DNA of 64,000 bases from Malaya genurostris (Eukaryota; Arthropoda; Insecta; Diptera; Culicidae), in assembly GCF_030247185.1 (NCBI RefSeq), contig NC_080572.1, positions 88,973,435 through 89,037,434 on the forward strand, read 5' to 3'. The position numbers and the translations under genes were made by a program. The notes under the pieces were generated by a model, which made no database searches, was not told the DNA's origin, and saw only the letters and a program-made list of their open reading frames with translations. This document shows positions 24,653 to 36,881 of this stretch, piece by piece. How positions within the stretch are numbered: position 1 is the stretch's first letter; each line of letters starts with the position of its first letter.

Positions 24653-26489
24653 GGGTAAGGGCTCCCTATTTCATCTCATTTGTAAGGACGTCGCCTTCAA
24701 ACCTCGATTTAGCCACTAAAATCACTATAACTATTTCATATTACTGCTTCATTCGCCTTGCTCAACATTGAGATTTGATTCACATTCCTTGGAAATTAAA
24801 ATAATGTTCATAAAACAGCAAAAAACACTTATGAAATGTTCACTACTCTGCTCCTAATTTCATCTCAATGGATTTTTATCCATTCTTTCGTTGATTCTTT
24901 GTTCATCCTAAAAATTAGCAATGGCGACAGCAATCAAAACGAAATATTCCACTATTACACTCTCAGGCTCAAAATGTCAGAATTCTTCTTGAAAACGGCC
25001 TAATGCCAACTATGAGACAATATACGATATTTTTAGAACCAGTTTGAAATCATTTCAACGTTTAAAAATTTTTCAGTCGTTTCCGTTACCTTTCGCTTTA
25101 AATTTAAAATTTTACTGAAAAGTTAAATTAGTGAACTTTAAATAAGAACAAAACTGTGATTGTTACTATTTATTCATCAGCCCTTCTTAAAACAAAGTGT
25201 AGAGCCAGAGATGCCATTTATACAAATTTATATGTATTGTATAGATTTTTGCGTTCGCATATTGGTTTAAATCAAAGTACCGATTTTGTAAAGATTTCCT
25301 AAATTTAATACAGATTTGTACAGGTTCATAGAAAGAAAGAAGTAAAAAAATAGACTTTTCTCTCTGAGTATCTATTAGTATTTGATTGCGGTGATTCTTT
25401 AAAAGATTATTAATCAACGGGCAAATCACATGTTAAAGTGGAAATCTTTTATGTAGATGATTGATTATGAACAATGACAAACATTTATATTAAAATTTGG
25501 AACCAATTTGAACTATTTGAAGCCAGAAATTTTCATAGAATATGTATTACGTTGCATAGAAACTCTATATCTGGTCTATCTGTTTTCACTAATAAAATGA
25601 TGTTAACAGATTTTATTAGTGAAACCAGATTAAACATCATTTTATTAGTGAAAACAGATAGACCAGATATAGAGTTTTTATGCAACGTAATACATATTTT
25701 CTATGAAAATATCTGGCATCTCTGTGCACAGCCGATGAAACACACACACTTCAAAGCGTTATGTTGACGTATAGCGGAATGAAACCAGTGCTACTAGATT
25801 TGCCACAATGGTTATTTCATTAGTATTTAACATGCTCTTCCTGGTAATATTCGAAGCCAAAACAGTTTTATTGAAATATTAATATCAATACTATAATTAA
25901 ACTAATGTCACGGATACCAAAAAACATACTTTTTGATGAGATTTTGAAGAAGAAAAACAATTTTTGTTTTGTAACATTATGAGATAACTTGGCAACTTTG
26001 CGAAACCAAATGAGATGAAAACAAAGCGCAATCAAGTGAACTAAGTGAAAAACTTTCATCTCATATTTTTAAAGACATTTATTGTTTGTCGGGTAGTTTT
26101 TGAAGTTTCAAATCGTTAATTAAACAAGTGGCAAGTGAACATTACTAATTATGAAGTCATCCAGCATTCAATGGTAGTGTAATTGTGCGAAAAATTGATC
26201 ATGCTTTGAGACGAATCGATTAGTAGATAATCAGAAACATGACGAACTGTAAATCTTGAGACGAAAATGTGTCCTAAATTGAAAAGTGAGTTTAAATGAA
26301 AAAAACGATAAAAGAAGAACTTAAAACCATTTCTTTCAATAGAAAAGTGTGACAATAGCTTTTATAATCATTTTAAATCATTTCACAGTTTGTTTCAGGT
26401 AGGTTTTAAAATATTATTCATGTTCAAAGTAATGAGGTGAAGGGATGAGATGGAAATAGGAGCTCAGATGAAATAGGGAGCCGTTACCC
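24653..26489. mobile_element. Non-autonomous TA-flanked DNA transposon, copy 1 (1.84 kb)
   Basis: Terminal inverted repeats of about 25 bp: left 'gggtaagggctccctatttc', right (reverse complement) 'gggtaacggctccctatttc'. Both ends are flanked by TA. Subterminal blocks 'tttcatctca' are also inverted. It has no transposase gene. A shorter sibling of 1567 bp is at 33490-35056. The TA duplication fits a Tc1/mariner-type transposase acting in trans, though other TA-duplicating families are possible. Confidence 0.85.
25521..25717. repeat. Near-perfect hairpin nested in the DNA transposon
   Basis: Arms of about 84 bp (25521-25604 and 25633-25717) are nearly perfect reverse complements, sharing for example 'actctatatctggtctatct', with a loop of about 28 bp. 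The sibling transposon at 33490-35056 keeps only one arm's outer part here, so the hairpin arose after the two copies diverged, by inverted duplication or by a small insertion. Confidence 0.85.
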
Positions 26490-26589
26490 TACTAATATAT
26501 TCCTCTTCGAACTACGCAGAATGATGCGGTGTTTTTATGCATGACGCAAAGCCTTCTATGCCGAACAAGAAAATGACGTCAATTTGGTC

Positions 26590-26830
26590 GGCTGAGATTG
26601 ATGGATGAAAACATAGGTCATTTCTAACCATTTTTTCAATAGTATGCTATAGAAATACTGAAACGACGTTGCCATACACGTTTAAATTAAAAGTTTCCGA
26701 ATCGATTGGTTGTTAAATTAAATCAATCCATCAACAAATGACTGAGTTATTAACATTCAAAATTATGACGTTACGCGGCTATTTTTGAAACATTTAATTG
26801 ACACCCAGCCCCGTATAGCGAAAAGTAAGG
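26590..26830 (+). repeat. Dispersed repeat flanking a DNA transposon, right copy
   Basis: Collinear with 24290-24560 (same orientation), including 'ccatcaacaaatgactgagt' and 'ttgacacccagccccgta'. Confidence 0.65.
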
Positions 26831-26925
26831 CATTTTTAATGCCAAAAGTAAAAGTAATTTAATTTGGGTTCCACATCTGTAAATATGATTTAGTGCGCAT
26901 TGGGAAAATTACAATTAAGTCTCTT

Positions 26926-27080
26926 TTTATGTTTTGCCTTTCTCATATAGAAAGGTTATGCAATCACTTGACTAGTAAAAATCGGTCCGGAGGGCCAAGT
27001 GTCATATATCATTCGACTCAGTTCATCGAACTGAGCAATATGTGTGTGTGTCAAATAATTTCGCTAGGTTTTCTCGAAGA
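26926..27080 (+). repeat. Mosquito interspersed repeat ('gcctttctcatatagaaagg')
   Basis: The succession 'gcctttctcatatagaaagg', 'cggtccggagggccaagtg' and 'cattcgactcagttcatcga' followed by a TG-rich tract is, from memory, one of the commonest interspersed sequences in Aedes. The short 'tttctcatatagaaa' is a hairpin. It is useful as a taxonomic hint. Confidence 0.6.
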
Positions 27081-27369
27081 TGATTGAACTGGAAGCACTG
27101 GAAATAGTGGTCATATAAAGACAGTCCCAGAAAGTATGGACGCACTTTGATTTCGCTGTTAATACATCACAAGTGTTAGATCGACGACACGACCTGCCAC
27201 TCGTCTATCAAAACTGTATCGTAAATATTACTACCCCTCAGAAACTGGAAATGTCAAATCGAAAACGCTAGTGATTTTTTTTAAACTGGCAGCACAAGTT
27301 GATATATTAATTGATTTTGAATAACAGTCACCATAACCTTGGTTACTGCATATCGAAGGCAAGATGAAT

Positions 27370-27765
27370 GTAAACAGAATAAATTTCAGATCGGTTATTA
27401 TATTACGGAACATTTTAATGGATTTACCTGACTCGAGCGGAATGTAAAACTTAAGGAGTATGAGTTATGTCTTTTATAAAGCCAAGTTCAAAATTCGGGT
27501 CTTGACTTGAAACCGTTGTGTGAGAAGGAAGACATGGAAATGACCGACAACGAGCTGAGCGAGGCTAGTGCTCTGCGGTACCTGCATAACGTACAGTATA
27601 ATGATTTCTTTGTGGAATTCCACTAGTAATCCTCGAATAGTGGCCAATAAGGTGAAATACTGTTTCCACTGCTGCGCAATCAACCGACACAAAACAATTT
27701 TGACACCGGCATATTACACCGAATCCTACTGCGCAGAAAAGCAAGCAGTTGAAGTGTACGAATGA
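27370..27765 (+). pseudogene. Possible processed pseudogene of an unrecognised gene
   Basis: Short coding-like blocks follow one another on the plus strand in different frames: an ATG block near 27364 (MNVNRINFRSVIILRN), then CEKEDMEMTDNELSEASAL near 27525 running to two stops near 27625, then VANKVKYCFHCCAINRHKT and YYTESYCAEKQAVEVYE to a TGA at 27763-27765. The Cys pairs suggest a small metal-binding protein. No introns interrupt the blocks, and frameshifts and stops disable it. I do not recognise the parent gene, and the coding impression rests on residue composition only. Confidence 0.35.
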
Positions 27766-28998
27766 CTCGCTGGAAGCAGATCATTGTCCTCGTTCGTTGG
27801 TTTCATCCATAGTTTCGATTAAGTTCCGAAAATCGAGTTCATTTAAATGCATTTCTGCTTAATTTGGACAAAGTTTAACACTAATACAACTATTCCACCG
27901 CTTTCAAAACATGTTTATTTGTTTTGGGGTTCCTTGGTAACTAGTCCATAGCAACTTAAACAGTGTTGCTCGAGAAGATTATTTTTATCATTTACATGGG
28001 GTCGCTAGATTTGTGGTAACTGGCGGTGAATCGTTAGCGAACAGTTTTAATGCTGATTTTTCTTCGGAGTGCCTGGTCGTGTCGTCGGTTAGATATTCGA
28101 TATACTGATAATATTAGACTACAACAACAGAATATTATTCTCAACATTTGCTACTTAGCCATTGTAGACTAGCTGGCGCACCTTCTTGCGAAAGTTCCTC
28201 ACAGGCCCGTACCCAGGATTTCAGTTCGGGAGGGGCCCACAAATAAGAAATAATGCATATAACTGATGATTCTTGTGCCTTTAGTAAATTCAGTTTGTTT
28301 TTTTGAAAAGTGGGTGCAAGTAGTTAGCAATTTAAGAAAATATGTACTCACATATTCTGGATTGGACAATGAGGGATTGAAGCAAGAAGTTCTATGTGTC
28401 AAAGGGAAGGGATAAATTTTTTACATTTCTTTAATCATATAGTCCCGTCGTTCGGGTTCGACTTCTGGCTGACCTTCTGGCCGGAAAAACTGAGTGATGA
28501 GTATTAAAACCTTTAATTTCAAGGGTTTGTTCGTATAAGTCACGATGTAAAAAGGAACAAATAACCCATAGAACCGACTTCATAACCATTCCGCCCAAAT
28601 AGCCTTCCTAGGCCGCTTCGGAGCACTCGTGTCGATTTCATTTAATCATTATGGATTAATAATGGATATAGACTTCGTCAACGGTAACCACCCGACACCA
28701 TCATCATCAGCATAGGCAAAAACGTCTCCGCCGTGTGCTCGCGTTCATCTTTTTAATCCTGAGTATGCAAGTGTGGCGCACAGCGGCAAAACATCTTTCT
28801 CAGAATCTTGCTAAAACTCATAGTTTTAGACTCAGAGTTTTCTTCAAAGAACGTTCGCTCAGTACTAATCCTCAAGGCACTTTCTGGTCATCCAGTACTA
28901 TTTCCTTTAATTTTAACATTGATTGTAATCACTGTGAAAACCGAGTTTTAGGCTTCGAAAAAAAAACATTCGATAGCGAAAAGAAGCGAGTTATTTAA

Positions 28999-31180
28999 CC
29001 CTGGGCTTTGGATGATGAGCTACAGGGCGCGTACCCCCGTTTGGTGGATGGGGGTGGGAGTCAATTTACACTTCGCGTATTGACAAAGTCGGACCATACC
29101 GATATCGATCGTTCGCTTATAAATGTAAAAGATGAAAATTATTATGATGTCTGGATCGATCACGGAGTGGAAAGGACTAATAATGCTTGAAATTGACAAT
29201 AGGTCATTAGGTGGTTTCGAGCATTCTTATGCCTGGAATTGGTCACCAATTTGAATTATTTTGATCCAGTTGGGATGAATATTGATTTATCATATTCGTC
29301 CAGAACTTGGTGAATTTAATTCTAAAAGAAGTAAATTGATATTTTATGAACCGTTTAGGATCTTTCAAATCATTCCGATCCGGCTCGGTATCGGTAATGT
29401 TTACAAGTTGCAATGACGACGAAACTGATTAATCAGGTGTGAATACACTCTCAAATCGGGAAAGGTTTGAATGTACTTAGATTTCTCCAACTTGGACACA
29501 GATGTCACCTTCTAACTAAGAATGTGAGATGTGTGTTTCTGGAAAAGAACGGTTCACGTGGAGCATTTCATCCAATCACACCTAGTATTTCTTCACGAAA
29601 TACATGTAGTTCTTGTGTCCTGGATGCGTGCTCAACACTAGAAGGCCCAAAACTTAGTTTAGACCTAAATTGCTCAAAAGCAGTCAAAATGATTGAAAGA
29701 GAGAAAGTCAATAATATAAACTGTGACAGAATAAATAAAAGCTAGTGCAGTGTGCCTAAGTGCATATATCGTTAAATAAAGAATTAGAAAAGTTCACAGA
29801 ACTTTAAGCAATCCTTCCATTGTTTACATATTGTGACTTTCTTGGGCAATCTAGTGTTAAATGCACATCCTTACATTATATAATTTAACAAGTTTACTAA
29901 CACCTGATTTTATTTTTATTTATTTTTTTTATTTTTTTTTTCACGAGAAACTATCAAAACAAAAGATTATAGACAAACACGATATGGAGCGGAAAAATCC
30001 TAGGGTGCCACAGGAATACCAAAAGGAAATTGAAAACAAATCAAGAGCCACAGTAAAACGACGAAAAATTGGTATTTTCATGTAATAAATCATTTGATGA
30101 CATATTAACTTTTGGTAAGTCGCAATATTTATATTTTTATTATTACTTTTATTATTATCATTATTATTATTATTGTTGTGATTGTAACTATTATTATTTC
30201 TTATTGATATTATTATTGTTATTATTGTAATTCCGGAACCGAAAGTTGTATTCGGATGAAATTCTGGGATCATACGACCTTTAATTTGAACCTAAGTTTG
30301 TGAAAATCGGTCACGCTCTATCTGAGGAGGGTAAGTAAGTAATCAGCTTAGGTATTGGGTTTCGTTTCCTTCGTAGGAAATTAAACAAAGTACGCTATGT
30401 ACATTGGAAATAATGTTTATATGACCCGAAACTAGCAAGCTCTGCAAACTAGAAGAATTTTTGGGGATTTGTGCCTGTTTTTACCATCGTTTGTGAAAAA
30501 ATACCCGTGAAATTGAAAATATTCCACTTATGGCGCTTCAGTTCTGAATCTACAAGTCGGATCGAGATGAAATATTCCAGTAATTTTTAAAGAACTATAA
30601 GATCTTTCATTTAAATCTTAGTTTGTGAAAATCGGTTGAATCATTTCCGAGAAGCAGATTAAAATGGATAGTGTTAGTAGACCAAACATATCTACATCTA
30701 TTTAATAACTTTAAAGTAATAATCGTTTGTACCGCTTCAGACATAAAAGACTATACAGCAAAGCAGGGCCAAGACCGAAGCGGATACAAAGCGAAATTTT
30801 CCAAAGTCTCATCGACGAGGACATTTAAGACACAGAAGCAGTTGGTAGGATGACAAAATACCAATACGATACAGACGCACGACTCAATGATTGACTGGTT
30901 ACAGGGTGAAGCACACACTTCCTGCCCAAGTGACAAACTCTCTGGTGAACTTGCAATAGAAGATATTCGTATCTTTCGTTGCAAATTGATAACCGTAAAG
31001 GAATCTGTCGCTTGGGTTACATGCTGAAGGGAACCTATCAATGATAGGCCGGTTTCCTCCTTCGTTACTAGTGTTCATTTGGGCACCATAGCCTAGTTCG
31101 TCCGGTATGGAAAGTGCGAATCGTTGTAACCACCCCGCTCGGCCAGAGTAGCCCATAAAGGGAAAAAATAAAAAAATAAA
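28999..31180 (+). mobile_element. Retroposed insertion within the hAT element
   Basis: The insert is flanked by 'agaagcgagttatttaa' (28982-28998) and 'agaagcgggttatttaa' (31181-31197), a 17-bp duplication with one mismatch. The plus-strand 3' end is A-rich ('gggaaaaaataaaaaaataa'). Both features indicate target-primed retroposition of a LINE-like element. The last 450 bp have the GC content and style of a LINE 3' region ('cggtatggaaagtgcgaatc', 'ccaccccgctcggccagagt'), but no reverse transcriptase motif is visible. Inside are repeat-like blocks at 30237-30345 and 30480-30660 sharing 'tttgtgaaaatcggt'. Confidence 0.7.
30140..30235. repeat. Imperfect (TTA)n tract
   Basis: Mostly ATT/TTA triplets with interruptions. 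The long Asn-rich minus-strand frame over it is an artefact. Confidence 0.8.
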
Positions 31181-32399
31181 AGAAGCGGGTTATTTAAAAC
31201 TGGTAGGAAAAATTTTCTAATTAGCAGATCTTGTTAGTTGATGGTCAAGAGACTCACTTCTGTTCCTGATTCCGGAGATAGTGGTTAAAAATCGCAAAAT
31301 GGAAATTGCTTTACTTTGATTTCGGGAGGGGCCAGGGCCCCTTGGGCTCCCCCTCTGGGTACGTGCCTGGTTCCTCATTAAATTCCGTACAAACTTCTTG
31401 GCGACAAGTTTTGACACTTTTTCCAATCTTTTTCGAACTGTTGAATGGTTTCGGCTGCCGAGACATGTTTCCTAAGTTGTGTCTTCGTTAATGCCCAAAA
31501 TTCCTCAATTGGTCGTGATTGGTTGTGGGCAATTTGGTGGATTCATGTCTTTTGGGACGAAAATGACATTTTTGGTAGTATACCATTCTACCATTGATTT
31601 CGAGTAGTGGCAAGAAGCAAGATCTGGCCAGAAGACAACAGAATCCTTGTGGCTTCGAATCATGGATAGAAGTCGTTTTTGTAAACATTCCTTGATGTAT
31701 ATTTAACTGTTCATTGAGGCAGTAGTGATGAAGTGTTTCGAAATCTTACCGCAGCTACAAATTGCTTGCCAGACCATAGCTTTCTTACCAAATTTTTCGA
31801 CTTCAATCGATGTCTCGGACTGGTTTAACACTTGCCCTTCTCGTACCGTATAATTTTGTGGTTCCGGCAAGGATTTGTAATCGAGTTTCACGTAGGGTTC
31901 GTCGCCCATGATTATGCAGTTCAAATTTCCAGCAAGAATCGTATTGTACAGCTTTCGAGCCCTCGGCCTGATCGATGCTTCTTGTTTCGGACTACGTTTT
32001 GGTTGTTTCTGCTTCTTATAGGTTCGAAGATTCAAACGTTCTTTAGCACGTAGAACATTTGACTTCGAAGTGCCCACTTTTTTGGCCCCATCCCGAACTG
32101 AAACCTGCTTTTTTTGATCGAACGCCTTTAGTATACGTATGTTCAACTGAGGGTTAGCAGAACCTTTTTTTCGACCCGTTTTCGGTTTATCCTCAAAGGT
32201 GTTATCTTCGCCGAACTTCCTGATTGCATTTCGCACGGCTTTTTCACTTATTCCTTCCATTTTTGCTATCTTTCTCAGTGACAGTCCGCGTTCTGTGCAC
32301 CATTTGTACACAATTTTTCGACGTTGTCCTGCTGAAAGGCATCTCAATTTCGAAACAAACTAATGAAAACGAATAAACAACTGCACAAGTGGTTAGAGA

Positions 32400-32940
32400 A
32401 GAGTGTAAACAACAGGAGTTTGTTAGTTTGTAGGCATAAAACTTAATTCGGCACTACTAATTCCCCCTCTTCTTGTTCCAGAAGCACCGAAAGTGGCGAA
32501 TAAAAACATTAAAAATAGAATTCACTTCGATATCTCTGTGATGCTTGAACTTGATTTGAATTAAAGCTCATATTATCTTCAAAACTACTGTGAAATTTCA
32601 TCCGGATACGACCTCCGGTTCCGCAGTTACAGGGCGATGAGTGTAAAAGTATTCAAATCGCCATATAGAATGACAATATGTACAACACCGGTACGAATGG
32701 TGGAAGAAGAAAACACAAAACGAACGATGAGTGTTTTGCTCTATTTCGAACACGCTATAAAGAAAACGAAACGGTTACGGATGTCTGCTACTAGTGTGTG
32801 ATATTGGTAAAAGACGGTGCTGTGGTTGATCAATTTTGTAGCTATTTTAAAATAAGTGCGATCAAAAGAATAAGAGAATGTCAATGAATTGAAATTTATT
32901 TGAAAAAATATGCAATTTTCACAGCCGGTAGTGTAGTGAT
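32400..32940. other. Non-coding, dispersed mosquito repeat
   Basis: At about 32590-32645 is 'gaaatttcatccggatacga' followed by 'cctccggttccgcagttaca', with a decayed relative at about 49318-49365. No gene. Confidence 0.5.
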
Positions 32941-32946
32941 GACAAT

Positions 32947-33088
<142 letters not shown>

Positions 33089-33489
33089 CTACAATAATCC
33101 TACTGCTAATTCACGCTGTTTAGCATTACTGACATATGCAGAAGTAACAGAAACGCAGGATCGTTTCGTTTGTTAAATTTCGTTTAATTGGTTTAATCGA
33201 AATACAGCATGAGATAGTAAGTCTAGGTTTAACTAGGTTCAAAACTTTTCCAATTTGGAGGTCATATTTGTTCCTGGTAAACGAACCAACATCGGCTATT
33301 CTGTTCATCTGAATCCGGATACAGAAGAATTGGAAATGGTGATTCAAAACAGCAAAATGGATTTTACTCACTTTCCTTCAAGATGGCCAAATCGATTTCT
33401 TACAGTTTCATACTGAATCCTTAAATTTGTTGTGGATACTACCAGTGTTGGTGATTGCCGAAAATTTGACAGAAGCTGCTATATTGCTA

Positions 33490-35056
33490 GGGTAAGGGCT
33501 CCCTATTTCATCTCATTTGTAAGGACGTTACCCTAAAAACCTGATTTAGCCACCAGAATCACCACGATTTTTTTCATATTTCTGCTTAATTCGCCTTGCT
33601 CCACATTGGGAATTGATTCACATTCCTTGGAAATTAAAATAATAATTAAAAAATCAGCTAGAACACTTCTGATATATTCACTACTGTGCTCCTAATTTCA
33701 TCTCAAAGGTTTTATATTCATCCTATCGTTGGTCCTTTATTCGTCCCATAAATTAGTAATGGCGACAGCAATCAAAACAAAAATATTGCACTATTACACA
33801 TTTTCCATAAAAAGGGCCTAATGCCAACTATGAAACAACACACGATATTTTAAAAAACAGTTTGGAATCAAAATTTTACTCTGCAGTTAATTTGGAGAAC
33901 TTAAAAAACAAACATAAAAAGAATTGTTACTATTAAGGCATTAGCCCTTCTAAAAACAAAATGCAGAACCAGAGATGCCATTTATACAGATTTATCTGTA
34001 TTGTATAGATTTTTGCGTTCGCATACAGATTTAAATCAGATTACAGATTTTATAAATTTAATACAGATTTGTAAAGGTTCATATAAAAGTGAGAAGTAAA
34101 AGACTTTTCTCTTTGAGTATCTGTTAGTATTTAATTGCAGTACTTCTTTGAAAGTTTATTAATCGACGGACAAGTCACATGTTAAAATGGAAATCTTTTG
34201 TGCAAATATTTGCTGATGAACACTGATAAACATTTATAATAAAATTTTAAACCAATTTGAACTGATTTATTTGATTAGTTAAAACAGATACAGATTCTAT
34301 GAAAATATCTGGTATCTCTGAGCACAGCCGATGAAACACACACATGTAACAGTGTTACTAGATTTGCCACAATGGTTATTTGATTAGTATTTAACACGCT
34401 CTATTTGGTAATATTAGAATCTGAAACAGTTTTATTTATATATAAATATCAATGATATAATTAAACTAATGTCACGGATACCAAAAATACTTGTTGATGA
34501 TAATTTAAAGAAGAAAAAATAAACTTTTTTATTTAACATTATGAGAAAACTTGGCAACCTTGCGATACGAAATGAGATGAAAACAAAGCGCAATCAAGTG
34601 AATTAAGTGCAAATTTTTATCTCATATTTTTCATTGTTTTTATTGCGTATCAGGTAATTTTAGAAGTCTTTAATCGTTGAATAAACAAGGGGAAAGTGAA
34701 CATTACTAACTATAAAGTCATCCAACATTGAATAGTGGTGTAATTATGTGAAATTGTGATCATGTTTTGAGACGAATCGCTTATTAAATATTCAGAAACA
34801 TGATGAATTGTAAAACTTCAGACGAAAGTAGTTCCTAAATAAAAAAAATGAGTTAATTTTAAATGAAAAAAGCGATCGTTGAAGGTTTTTTAACTATTTT
34901 ATTCAATGGGAAAGTGTGGCAAAACCTAGAATAAATGTTTTAAAACGTTCCACAGTTTTGTTCAGGTACGTATAAAGATATGAATAATGTTCAAAGTTAT
35001 GAGGTGAAGTAATGAGATGGAAATTGGAGCTGAGATGAAATTGGGAGCCCTTACCA
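33490..35056. mobile_element. Non-autonomous TA-flanked DNA transposon, copy 2 (1.57 kb)
   Basis: Same terminal inverted repeats as 24653-26489 (left 'ggtaagggctccctatttca'; right, reverse complement, 'ggtaagggctcccaatttca') with flanking TA. It is collinear with copy 1 through most of its length, for example 'tcacattccttggaaattaa' and 'aatgagatgaaaacaaagcg'. It lacks the internal hairpin of copy 1. No open frame. Confidence 0.85.
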
Positions 35057-36075
35057 TATCTATATTGTATTGTATACCACTTTATACTCTGAGTATTTCA
35101 CACCCTTAAAAAAATTTACAGTCTGATAATGATCGTTACTGTGTGGAATTTCTCAAAAGAGAATCGCAAGTTGACAATTATCGCAAAAAATCGAATCGAT
35201 GACTTGCTGATTCGCATACTAGGTTGCAATATTTCAAAACCCTTGTGTGGAGCATTCACAGACATTTTCATAGACACAACTTATACAAAGGTTATATGCA
35301 CGTAGTTAGAATAAGCGGCAATAGTATAATGATTCTATCGCAATTATCAACTGTCCATACAGAATCGGATCGCGAAACGAGAATTATCGACCGTTTGTTT
35401 GCTTCAGAGAGGATCCCCACAGATTAAGTCCGAACCAACTTTCTTATTTCTATTCAATGAACAGTTTTTTTTACGTTTTCCACAGTAATATTTATGATGT
35501 TATGAGTAATATGAGAAATGGGTCATTACACTACTAGGTGGATTAAAACAGGTTGATTAATTTTATTCGAAAACTTGACTAATTTTGAAAAAATCACTCA
35601 ATTAATAAATAAAGTTTGACCCTTTTCAGACGACAGTCTAGATCATTTTGGGAAAAACAAATTATGCAAAGTGGTTTTTTGTGACAAAGTCTTCGTCAAT
35701 TGTGCGGTATAATATGTTTTCGCCAAAAAATCGTACTGTAGTATTGATGAACCATTAAAATTCTGCAAGTGAAGCCTTGAAAATATCGAAATCCACACAA
35801 TCAATCAACAAGTGTGTACGATTATCGACATTTGGCAGCGTGGAAGAGCAATACCTGTTTTATTCATATTCAACTTAACCGGTTATGTATCTGACATTAC
35901 TCACCCGCTTCTTTTATTGGACTGAATTCATACTGAGCTTCCATAAAAAATTTGATTATTGCGACGGTAAAAAATTTAATTTATTTCTATTAGAGCCGTG
36001 ACAGATTGTAAAGCAGCTGGCAAACAAGATTTGATAAGCGTATATACATACTTGCACCTTTATCGTGTATGAACA
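35057..36075. other. Non-coding with two dispersed repeats
   Basis: About 35500-35555 has a 'cactactaggtggattaaaa' core (see 1981 and 55540). About 35845-35915 has the 'ggttatgtatctgacattac' core (see 3420). No gene. Confidence 0.5.
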
Positions 36076-36079
36076 AGAC

Positions 36080-36777
36080 GAAAACAAAAAGAAAATTGCT
36101 ACCGCGCTACTGCCGACCAACTTAGCGAAAATGAGCTATGTATTATATAGTGGTAAATAAAACAACCCAGTAACCCTCCAATCCTCATAAAAAAAAACTC
36201 ATCTACCACCAACCACTCCTCCCAAGACTGACTAACTACCGGGTGAACTGTCGGATTTTCTCTCACGTTGTGGTCACGCCATGGCACAATTTTCATTCTG
36301 TTTATGCAAATGATACGCCACCCCGCGTCGCAATCCCCCTTACACCCACACTGGCCGCGTAACCAAGAAGCTCACATTACTGGGCTACTGGAAACCAACA
36401 CACTCATTGAACCCATCAGACGGCTCGACTGAATCCACTATGGAGTTTACCATTCGAGGACGAAAGTTGATGATGGCTCCGGAGGCGAAGCTCAGGGAAT
36501 TTTAGCATTCCAGTCGCCGCCGTCAAAGCAAAATGCTGCGCTCCGAAAAAAAAGGTTGCGATTTCAGTAGCAGTAGTAGTTCCCCACGCACAGGATGAGG
36601 ACATGATGTTAGCGATTGTTAATTAACATCGGCATTTGGTGCGGCTCAGTTTCCTTGACGGAAGCCTTGGGGAAAGGTTCAATGGTACAGAGCAAAATAA
36701 CCAACGTTTAATATTCTATGTCATTCATTCGATGAACTTTTTCGAGGATACAGGATAAGTTCAACAAATATTTTTAG
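36080..36777. other. Non-repetitive, GC-richer intronic segment
   Basis: Unlike the surroundings, this stretch has no transposon hallmarks and higher GC, and contains an octamer-like 'tatgcaaat' at about 36305. Conserved regulatory DNA or an alternative promoter region are possibilities. No long frame is convincing; a 21-codon frame starting near 36440 (MEFTIRGRKLMM) is noted only. Confidence 0.4.
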
Positions 36778-36881
36778 ACCCACGGGTCTGGTGGATGGCT
36801 GAGAGCAAATGCCATTCGCTCCGGCAATAGGCCGACAAGGTTGCCATCGAGGATGACCTTTGGGAATGCCGAACTACTATG
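36778..36881 (+). CDS. Candidate internal exon on the plus strand (104 bp)
   Basis: It is bounded by a T-rich acceptor 'caaatatttttag' and a consensus donor 'ctatg|gtaagt'. Only one of three frames is open across it, reading HGSGGWLRANAIRSGN then RPTRLPSRMTFGNAELL. Both splice signals and open frame make it worth listing, but 34 codons can be open by chance. If real, it belongs to a gene antisense to and inside the intron of the host gene. I do not recognise the peptide. Confidence 0.3.

Larger units (their letters stand above)
28202..31369. mobile_element. hAT-type element (8-bp target-site duplication)
   Basis: The ends are inverted repeats: left 'caggcccgtacccagg', right (reverse complement) 'caggcacgtacccaga'. 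They are flanked by a perfect 8-bp duplication 'gttcctca' at 28194-28201 and 31370-31377. An 8-bp duplication with CAGG-type ends is diagnostic of hAT. The duplicated bases belong to the transposase gene it entered. Without the younger insertion at 28999-31180 it is about 990 bp and shows no transposase, so it is non-autonomous. Confidence 0.9.
28155..32347 (-). pseudogene. Tc1/mariner DD37E transposase, split by an hAT insertion
   Basis: The transposase starts MRCLSAGQRRKIVYKW at 32347. It has two helix-turn-helix blocks (SLRKIAKMEGISEKAVRNAI; SVRDGAKKVGTSKSNVLRA), a KTGRKK linker, the first catalytic block IIMGDEPYVKLD, then VWQAICSCGKIS. Further parts are out of frame: VFWPDLASCHY near 31610 and QFEKDWKK near 31430. 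The reading resumes beyond the insert, at 28201-28155, as FRKKVRQLVYNG and a TAA stop, exactly what is needed after NLMRN at 31370. In the sibling element at 54112 the spacing from second D to E is 37, the DD37E signature known from mosquitoes. Additional damage: frameshifts near 31690 and 31420, and a short insertion near 31515 before the catalytic Glu. Confidence 0.9.

Noticed and set aside
28202..31369. LTR retrotransposon interpretation of the end repeats
   Set aside because: The ends are inverted, not direct, and the duplication is 8 bp, so hAT fits better.
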